A stretch of DNA of 17,725 bases from assembly GCA_023229825.1 (NCBI GenBank), contig JALNYN010000024.1, positions 1 through 17,725 on the forward strand. Direction: 5' to 3'. The notes beneath the pieces are model-generated. The model was given only the letters and a program-made list of their open reading frames with translations. It ran no database searches and was not told where the DNA came from. The position numbers and the translations under genes were made by a program. This document shows, piece by piece, positions 13,417 through 17,725 of this stretch. The first letter of the stretch is position 1. Each line of letters begins with the position of its first letter. The stretch comes from Minisyncoccota bacterium (lineage in GTDB: Bacteria > Patescibacteriota > Minisyncoccia > Phycocordibacterales > CAIJYI01).

Positions 13417-14321
13417 TTTTTATAAAAGAAAAAAGCGATGATCATCAAAGTCGTCCCGAGCATGACGGCGATGATCCACCAAAAATCATTGACGTGGCCC
13501 ATAAGAGGGGTGTCGATCGCGTTCATTCCGAATATGCTGGCGATCAGCATCGGAGGAAAGGTCGAGAAACTTACGAAGGTGAGTCGTTTCATGATCAAGC
13601 CGGTTTTATTCGTGAGAAGCGAATCGTTGGTTTCGCGCAGGTCTTTCAGCATTTCTTTATGTCCGTCCATCATATTGGTCATTTTGCTGTATTCTCCGAA
13701 AATGGAACGAGCATAGAAAGAAAATTCGTCTCCGAAAAATTTGATCGAAACGATCTCGAATGATTTGAGCACCTCCGCGTGCGGACGTATGGCTTGCTTG
13801 AAATCGAGCAGGTCGCGGTTTATATGAGAGAGCACGGCAACCATTCGATCTTCTTCTCCTTCAAAGATCATGGCTTCAGCCGTACGGAGACGCGTTTCGA
13901 CGCTTTCAAGTTCGTGTTCCAGCGATCGGTATAATTTTTTGATCATTGAGAAGAAAAGATATCCGGCATGATTTCCTATTTTGTGCTTGTCGAGAAGAGT
14001 ATTCACTTCGAATTCTTTGGAGAATTTATGCAAAGTATCGATCATATCGTAATGCACCGTGATCAGATATTTTTTGCCGATGATGAAATCGATCTCTTGG
14101 CGGAATTCCTTGCAATGAGTATGGCGCAGCGCCGGAAAATGAAGGATCAAATAGAGTGCGTCTTCATAAATATCCATCTTTGGACGCATGGTCGGCGCGG
14201 TGAGTTCGCTCGCCGTCAGAGGATGCAGATTGAATTCGCTGGACAATGAAAGCACTTCTTCTTTGGTCGGGCTTTCAACGTCGATCCATGTTAATTCTCC
14301 ATGTTTGTATCTTGTGATCAT
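13407..14321 (-). CDS. corA: CorA-type magnesium/cobalt transporter
   Basis: A 304-aa protein of normal CorA length. A cytoplasmic N-terminal alpha/beta domain (about 1-100, TWIDVESPTKEEVLSLSSEFNLHPL.. and FIIGKKYLITVH) leads to a long stalk helix. Two C-terminal membrane segments follow (about 246-264 and 281-300), with the GMN selectivity motif at 265-267 (ASIFGMNAIDTPL). The family motif is usually YGMNF; here it is FGMNA. The short loop and the basic KKWL end are typical. It works as a pentamer. The -10 box ends 7 nt before the ATG, so the message is probably leaderless. The coding end overlaps the cysS start by 10 nt. It is divergent from the S41 protease gene. Confidence 0.95.
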   Translation of the reverse strand: MITRYKHGELTWIDVESPTKEEVLSLSSEFNLHPLTASELTAPTMRPKMDIYEDALYLILHFPALRHTHCKEFRQEIDFIIGKKYLITVHYDMIDTLHKFSKEFEVNTLLDKHKIGNHAGYLFFSMIKKLYRSLEHELESVETRLRTAEAMIFEGEEDRMVAVLSHINRDLLDFKQAIRPHAEVLKSFEIVSIKFFGDEFSFYARSIFGEYSKMTNMMDGHKEMLKDLRETNDSLLTNKTGLIMKRLTFVSFSTFPPMLIASIFGMNAIDTPLMGHVNDFWWIIAVMLGTTLMIIAFFFYKKWL

Positions 14322-14328
14322 GATTTAC

Positions 14329-14357
14329 ATTATACAGCATTCAATGGAAATTCAAAA
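14329..14357 (-). promoter_or_regulatory. promoter of corA-cysS
   Basis: Minus-strand TTTTGA (14352-14357), 17-bp spacer, TATAAT (14329-14334), then 7 nt to the corA ATG. Transcription would begin at or beside the start codon. Confidence 0.6.
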
Positions 14358-14382
14358 TGCAAAATTCATGAATTCCGCCGGA

Positions 14383-14411
14383 TTGACCATACGCGATATT
14401 TTTGCGATAAT
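14383..14411 (+). promoter_or_regulatory. promoter of the S41 protease gene
   Basis: TTGACC (14383-14388), 17-bp spacer, GATAAT (14406-14411), then 7 nt to the ATG at 14419. This fixes the start choice and predicts a leaderless mRNA. Confidence 0.65.
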
Positions 14412-14418
14412 TTACCCA

Positions 14419-15651
14419 ATGACACGTAAAACAAAAATAATTATTTCCGTTTCAGCGATCATCGTGCTCGGGATCGTTTTTTTTCTCGGATTATATACGG
14501 GCTCGCAGATGCGTCCGGAAGAATCTAAGATCGTCACCGTTTGCGATAAAGATTCTGTTAAGGCCGGCATGGTGGATTTCTCGCCTTTCTGGAAGGTCTG
14601 GAATGAATTGGATGAGAAATATATCTATTCCGCTTCAACGACCGATCAGGATAAAGTGTGGGGTGCCATTCAAGGACTCGCAGAATCGACCGGCGATCCC
14701 TATACGACATTCTTTCCGCCCGCAGATGCTTCCATTTTTGAGGGCGATATAGCAGGTACTTTCGAAGGGGTCGGTATGGAGATCGGCATACGCGATGATA
14801 TTCTGACGGTTATCTCTCCGCTGAAAGGATCGCCGGCAGAGAAGGCGGGCGTGCGAGCCGGAGATAAAATTCTGAAAATAGATGACAAAATTACGATGGA
14901 TATGAGCGGAGATGATGCCGTGAAATTGATCAGAGGAAAGGGAGGCACGAAGGTTGATCTGACCTTGCTGCGCGGCGATAAGAAAGAGCCGATCGTTATC
15001 ACAGTGACTCGAGGAAAGATCGATGTTCCGACCATCGAGACCGAAAAAAGAAAAGATGGGATCTTCATCGTCCGCCTCTTTAGTTTTTCGGAACAGTCTC
15101 CGACGCTCTTTCGGAACGCACTGCGCGAATTTATCGTTTGGAGCGAAGAAAAACCGGAAAATACCAAATTGATCCTCGATCTTCGGGGAAATCCCGGCGG
15201 TTATCTTGACGCCGCAGTCAGTATGGCGAGCTGGTTCCTTCCGTCCGGAAAAGTGATAGTCAAGGAAGATTATGGGAAAAAGGGGACCGGCCCGATACAT
15301 CGAAGTCAGGGATACGATATTTTCAATGAGAACTTGAAATTTGTCATTCTCGTCGACGGAGGATCCGCTTCCGCATCTGAAATATTGGCGGGTGCGCTTT
15401 CCGATCACGACGTTGCGAAATTGGTGGGAGCAAAGACTTTCGGCAAAGGCTCTGTGCAGGAAGTGGTTCCGATCACGGAAAATACCGTGCTTAAGGTAAC
15501 CGTTGCAGAATGGCTGACACCGAATGGAAAATCCATCTCGCATAATGGGATCGTTCCGGACTACGAAGTAAAAATGACGCAAGAAGAGTTCGACAAGGGG
15601 AAAGATCCGCAGCTTGATAAAGCGGTTTCCGTACTGAAGAACTGGAAATAA
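14419..15651 (+). CDS. S41 carboxy-terminal processing protease (CtpA-like) with PDZ domain
   Basis: A 410-aa protein. The ATG at 14419 is chosen because a 77-codon upstream extension overlaps the corA gene and both promoters, and because the signal anchor begins right after it. Residues about 6-28 form the anchor (KIIISVSAIIVLGIVFFLGLY). About 50-105 form the N-terminal helical part, and about 112-200 the PDZ domain (FEGVGMEIGIRDDILTV, then SPAEKAGVRAGDKILKID). About 205-385 form the protease core with LDLRGNPGGYLD (253-264), nucleophile S318 in GGSASASEI and general base K343 in TFGKGSVQ. The 25-residue Ser-Lys spacing is that of the family. It should act outside the membrane, trimming or degrading proteins from their C-termini. 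Confidence 0.95.
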   Translation: MTRKTKIIISVSAIIVLGIVFFLGLYTGSQMRPEESKIVTVCDKDSVKAGMVDFSPFWKVWNELDEKYIYSASTTDQDKVWGAIQGLAESTGDPYTTFFPPADASIFEGDIAGTFEGVGMEIGIRDDILTVISPLKGSPAEKAGVRAGDKILKIDDKITMDMSGDDAVKLIRGKGGTKVDLTLLRGDKKEPIVITVTRGKIDVPTIETEKRKDGIFIVRLFSFSEQSPTLFRNALREFIVWSEEKPENTKLILDLRGNPGGYLDAAVSMASWFLPSGKVIVKEDYGKKGTGPIHRSQGYDIFNENLKFVILVDGGSASASEILAGALSDHDVAKLVGAKTFGKGSVQEVVPITENTVLKVTVAEWLTPNGKSISHNGIVPDYEVKMTQEEFDKGKDPQLDKAVSVLKNWK

Positions 15652-15658
15652 CGCCCCC

Positions 15659-15687
15659 TTTTGCTTTTTTTCACCTTATGCTAGAAT
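15659..15687 (+). promoter_or_regulatory. promoter of rplI
   Basis: TAGAAT (15682-15687) preceded by TGC, an extended -10. The -35 is weak (TTTTGC at 15659-15664, 17-bp spacer). The leader is about 30 nt and contains no SD. Confidence 0.45.
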
Positions 15688-15723
15688 GATAGTGCTTAAA
15701 ATTAATACATAATTGCAAAAACC

Positions 15724-16170
15724 ATGAAAGTTGTTTTTCTCAAGGATGTTCCCAAGATGGGGAAAAAGTACGACGTAAAAGAAGTTGCTGACGGATATGC
15801 GCAGAATTTTCTGTTGCCGAAGAAGTTGGCTGAGGTCGCCGATAAAAACACGGAGAAAAGAATTGAAAAAATGAAGAAGTCGGAAGTCGAGATGAAAAAA
15901 GTCGACGAAGCGCTTCTTCATAAAAATTTGAAGGAGCTTGGAGAAACGGTCATTACCATAAAAGGAAAAGCAAACGAAAGAGGACATCTTTTTGCCGCTA
16001 TTCACAAAGAGGAACTTTCTCTCAAATTGAAAGAAATGGCCGGATTGGATATTCCGCCGGAATATATCAATATGGAAAAACCGGTAAAAGAGGTCGGTGA
16101 GCACGAGATACATGTCGCCATCGGCGACAAGAAAGGGAAGTTCAAGCTGGTGGTTGAAGCGGTGGAATAG
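15724..16170 (+). CDS. rplI: 50S ribosomal protein L9
   Basis: A 148-aa protein of normal bacterial L9 length. The N-terminal globular domain that binds 23S rRNA is well conserved (MKVVFLKDVPKMGKKYDVKEV, then DGYAQNFLLPKKLA). The charged connecting helix runs about 40-75 (RIEKMKKSEVEMKKVDEAL), and the C-terminal domain covers about 78-147. The start has no SD. It is separated from the S41 gene by 72 nt with its own promoter and ends before a strong convergent terminator. Some CPR lineages are known to lack L9, so its presence has some value for placing the organism. Confidence 0.97.
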   Translation: MKVVFLKDVPKMGKKYDVKEVADGYAQNFLLPKKLAEVADKNTEKRIEKMKKSEVEMKKVDEALLHKNLKELGETVITIKGKANERGHLFAAIHKEELSLKLKEMAGLDIPPEYINMEKPVKEVGEHEIHVAIGDKKGKFKLVVEAVE

Positions 16171-16174
16171 ACTC

Positions 16175-16204
16175 AGTTTATCAAGTTAGAAAGTTTATCA
16201 AGTT
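16175..16204 (+). repeat. 13-bp direct repeat, AGTTTATCAAGTT twice
   Basis: Identical copies at 16175-16187 and 16192-16204, with a 17-nt period, just after the rplI stop. A partial third unit follows. Short AAGTTTAT-type tandem repeats of this sort are frequent in CPR intergenic DNA (from memory). Confidence 0.6.
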
Positions 16205-16224
16205 CATAAAGTACGACGACTAAC

Positions 16225-16265
16225 AAAAAAAGACACCCGAACTCATTCTGAGTTTCGGGTGTTTT
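16225..16265. terminator. bidirectional terminator between rplI and the 98-aa gene
   Basis: ACACCCGAA (16233-16241) pairs with TTCGGGTGT (16254-16262), then CTCA (16242-16245) with TGAG (16249-16252), loop TTC, one bulged T. The minus strand has a T7 run (16231-16225); the plus strand has T4. It lies 14 nt after the stop of the minus-strand gene. Confidence 0.88.
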
Positions 16266-16276
16266 ACAACTCGCTT

Positions 16277-16573
16277 TTAAAGACAAATGATGCGCATGGC
16301 TTTCAAGATCGCTGCATCCGAGTCAAAGTAAAGGTACAAAAATTTTGAAAAGAAATGTTTATCAATAAGAGACAGTCTTGCTTTCGTGAATTCTTCATCG
16401 GATAAGCCAAGGTCGCATTTGATACGCTTTTCGATTGCAGCATCCTGACTTGGGTCCGGTCGAAGAGGTGCCAAGAAGAGCATTAGTCTTAATATGTCTT
16501 TCTCAGCTTTGGTTAGGTCGCGTTCCCGCGTTGTTTTGTGTGATTCAGGACCGCCCGTCCATTCTGTAGACAT
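16277..16573 (-). CDS. 98-aa hypothetical protein related to the 92-aa protein
   Basis: Unrecognised family. After a polar N-terminus (STEWTGGPESHKTTRERD) the segment from EKDILRLMLFL (about 23-33) through IEKRIKCDLGL and FTKARLSLI (about 46-69) aligns with residues 6-50 of the protein at 4326-4604. Shared are EK.IL.L.L.L, an (M/I)E..(L/I)K..L.(I/L) helix and F..A..SL(V/I), with one 2-residue gap. The C-terminal parts differ; this copy lacks the 'LT..G' wing-like segment. The start is set by GGAGAGG (16580-16586), 6 nt before the ATG. A consensus promoter and a leader of about 105 nt with several hairpins precede it. The gene ends in a bidirectional terminator. Both relatives are single genes on the minus strand; a small regulator is possible. 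Confidence 0.72.
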   Translation of the reverse strand: MSTEWTGGPESHKTTRERDLTKAEKDILRLMLFLAPLRPDPSQDAAIEKRIKCDLGLSDEEFTKARLSLIDKHFFSKFLYLYFDSDAAILKAMRIICL

Positions 16574-16712
16574 TGTTTACCTCTCCAGTAAAGAACAACT
16601 TCCAAGCGGGGAAGTGATAGCCGCTTTATTCTTCTCGTATTCGAGGAAGAACGACCTGCTTATACCGGCAGGAATTTCAATGCAATGTAGCAAAAAAACA
16701 TTATTATGTCAA
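16574..16712 (-). promoter_or_regulatory. promoter and structured 5' leader of the 98-aa gene
   Basis: Minus-strand TTGACA (16707-16712), 17-bp spacer, TACATT (16684-16689). The leader of about 105 nt, from about 16677 to 16574, holds CCTGC/GCAGG (16655-16659 with 16668-16672) and a 9-bp hairpin with one bulge (16629-16637 with 16642-16651). It also holds two stems that exclude each other: AAGCGG (16604-16609) with CCGCTT (16621-16626), or ACTTCC (16598-16603) with GGAAGT (16610-16615). The SD follows the last stem by about 11 nt. It matches no riboswitch I know. Confidence 0.55.
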
Positions 16713-16714
16713 AC

Positions 16715-16745
16715 AAAAAACACTCCGCAGAACGGAGCGTTTTTT
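16715..16745 (-). terminator. hairpin terminator of rpmA
   Basis: ACACTCCG (16720-16727) pairs with CGGAGCGT (16733-16740). On the minus-strand RNA the stem is 8 bp, with one G-U pair, followed by a U6 run. On the plus strand the same position is an A-C mismatch, so it acts mainly for rpmA, whose stop is at 16754. Confidence 0.85.
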
Positions 16746-16753
16746 AGAGATCA

Positions 16754-17083
16754 TTATTTTGCGACGGTCTTTTTCGGCATTTTCCTAGCAGTTGTTTTCT
16801 TTACCTCGCCGGTGACAATGTGGACGACTTTCTTCGTGACCATTCGATTATTGAAATTCATTTTTCGCTTGGTGCCAAATTCCACCCTTCCTTCCTTGAG
16901 CGCATAAAGCGTGTGATCTTTTCCCAGTCCGACATTCTTTCCGGGCATGATGACCGTTCCTCTTTGGCGGATGATAATGGCGCCCGCTCCGGCTTTCTGT
17001 CCGGCGTAGAGCTTCGTTCCAAGATATTTCGGCTTAGAATCCGTAAGGTTTTTTGCGGAACCGCCCGCTTTCCTGTGTGCCAT
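16754..17083 (-). CDS. rpmA: 50S ribosomal protein L27
   Basis: A 109-aa protein with the classical start MAHRKAGGSAKNL, whose N-terminus reaches the peptidyl-transferase centre; a longer frame to 17128 is rejected. The core KYLGTKLYAGQKAGAGAIIIRQRGT, then PGKNVGLGKDHTLYALKEGRVEF, is clear L27. A basic C-terminal extension (about 85-109, VKKTTARKMPKKTVAK) makes it longer than the usual 85-95 aa. There is no Firmicutes-type cleaved leader. The usual neighbour rplU (L21) is absent. The only -10-like box is TATTAT (17090-17095), 6 nt before the ATG, with no good -35. Confidence 0.97.
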   Translation of the reverse strand: MAHRKAGGSAKNLTDSKPKYLGTKLYAGQKAGAGAIIIRQRGTVIMPGKNVGLGKDHTLYALKEGRVEFGTKRKMNFNNRMVTKKVVHIVTGEVKKTTARKMPKKTVAK

Positions 17084-17154
17084 GTTGTTATAATATTGGG
17101 TAAATGTATAAAGGTATGGGAACGACACAAAAAATGTGATACCATACAGTGAAT

Positions 17155-17568
17155 ATGAGTATAACGGAGATTTGGAAAAAAATCAAGGGGCGGCTGGGTT
17201 TTGTCGATTTTAGCGAGATGATGGATAAAAACACGTTTTTGACGGCGATGGCGATATTGATCGCTCTTATTTCTTTTGGATTGGGCAGACTGTCGGGATT
17301 GGAAACGGTGCGCAAAAATGTCGAGATCGAATTTCCGAAAGGACAGGAAGCCAGCGCGTTTCTAGGAACATTTGCCACAACAACCCCGAAAGCGCCGATA
17401 GCAAAAACATCCGGTACTTATGTAGCGTCTAAGAATGGAACAAAATATTACTTACCGACGTGCGCTTCATCCAATCGAATCTCCGCACAAAATAAAATTT
17501 GGTTTGATACCAAAGAAGAAGCACAGAACGCCGGCTATTCACCAGCTGCGAATTGCAAAGGAATATAA
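17155..17568 (+). CDS. membrane-anchored protein with an Ada-like metal-binding tail
   Basis: A 137-aa protein. I chose the ATG at 17155 over the GTG at 17149 because a -10-like TACCAT (17140-17145) ends 9 nt before it, as at sufS. Residues about 27-46 form one membrane segment (TFLTAMAILIALISFGLGRL). A linker rich in Thr and Pro follows (ATTTPKAPIAKTS). The last 50 residues, GTYVASKNGTKYYLPTCASS, then KIWFDTKEEAQNAGYSPAANCKG, match the small 'KYH.P.C....I...N...F.S..EA...GY.PC..C' domain seen in Ada-type zinc-binding and some secreted nuclease proteins. Two cysteines remain (in LPTC and NCKG), and the usual second Cys of the last pair is not present. Function unknown. It is divergent from rpmA across 71 nt. 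Confidence 0.75.
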   Translation: MSITEIWKKIKGRLGFVDFSEMMDKNTFLTAMAILIALISFGLGRLSGLETVRKNVEIEFPKGQEASAFLGTFATTTPKAPIAKTSGTYVASKNGTKYYLPTCASSNRISAQNKIWFDTKEEAQNAGYSPAANCKGI

Positions 17569-17607
17569 AATAGTCCATAAAGTCAAAAATTCCTGAAGTG
17601 TCTGCTG

Positions 17608-17645
17608 TCGCCGGAGCGGGTTTGCAACCCGGTCCGAAACGTTTG
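17608..17645 (+). repeat. third REP-like palindrome
   Basis: GGAGCGGGTT (17613-17622) pairs with AACCCGGTCC (17626-17635) with one mismatch and loop TGC. It is flanked by TCGCC upstream and GAAACGTTTG downstream, the same flanks as the copy at 6093-6129. Apart from this element, 17569-17725 holds no gene that I can see. Confidence 0.75.
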
Positions 17646-17696
17646 TGATTCTGGATAAATTTTGTGAAAATTGAAATATGAGATATTCCAAATGGG

Positions 17697-17725
17697 TTGC
17701 AAATTAGACTAAAGTGTTATATAAA
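17697..17725 (+). promoter_or_regulatory. possible promoter at the right edge
   Basis: TTGCAA (17697-17702), 17-bp spacer, TATAAA (17720-17725). It would serve a gene starting just beyond the window. Confidence 0.3.

Noticed and set aside
14188..14418. 77-codon N-terminal extension of the S41 protease frame
   Set aside because: It overlaps the corA start and both divergent promoters, and precedes the real signal anchor. TTGACC-17-GATAAT points to the ATG at 14419.
14635..15582. 315-codon minus-strand frame opposite the S41 protease
   Set aside because: Shadow of an enzyme whose PDZ and Ser-Lys motifs are clear on the plus strand.

Overview
The window looks like chromosome of a Candidate Phyla Radiation bacterium (Patescibacteria, most likely Parcubacteria). 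The signs are short intergenic regions, very few classical Shine-Dalgarno (SD) sites in front of housekeeping genes, many short palindromic repeats, and small divergent hypothetical proteins beside well-conserved Suf, CysS, L9 and L27 proteins. UGA is used as a stop (end of sufD), so the Gracilibacteria/Absconditabacteria code is not in use. The phylum call is an inference from style and gene content; no marker search was possible.

Left part (1-2852, minus strand): an operon that reads ECF-type sigma factor, small two-helix membrane protein (candidate anti-sigma factor), membrane-anchored DUF5666-like protein, and a HlyD/MacA-type membrane-fusion protein that runs off the left edge. It looks like an envelope or export operon under its own sigma factor.

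Middle (2943-7858, plus strand): an iron-sulfur cluster assembly locus with sufB, sufD and sufS, each with its own promoter. No sufC ATPase and no SufU/IscU scaffold lie in the window. Three small minus-strand genes (92, 67 and 69 aa) sit between the suf genes. Each has its own promoter, SD and terminator. sufB and sufD have near-superimposable promoters that also read divergently, to the sigma factor and to the 92-aa gene. sufS carries an in-frame palindromic insert. It is followed by a large AT-rich inverted repeat and a thioredoxin-CcdA/DsbD-like fusion protein.

Right part (9459-17725): a TonB-like protein, a zinc-ribbon protein, Kbl (2-amino-3-ketobutyrate CoA ligase) and the overlapping pair corA-cysS on the minus strand. 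Then come an S41 carboxy-terminal processing protease and ribosomal protein L9 on the plus strand, a 98-aa hypothetical and ribosomal protein L27 on the minus strand, and a membrane-anchored protein with an Ada-like metal-binding tail on the plus strand.

Two expression styles coexist. sufB, sufD, sufS, corA and the S41 protease have a -10 box ending only 7-12 nt before the start codon, which predicts leaderless or nearly leaderless mRNAs. Five small minus-strand genes instead have a TTGAC(A/T/G) -35 box with a 17-bp spacer, a 5' leader, a clear SD and a hairpin terminator within about 15 nt of the stop. REP-like and other palindromic elements fill most of the longer intergenic gaps. No tRNA, rRNA, CRISPR array, transposase or prophage module was seen.
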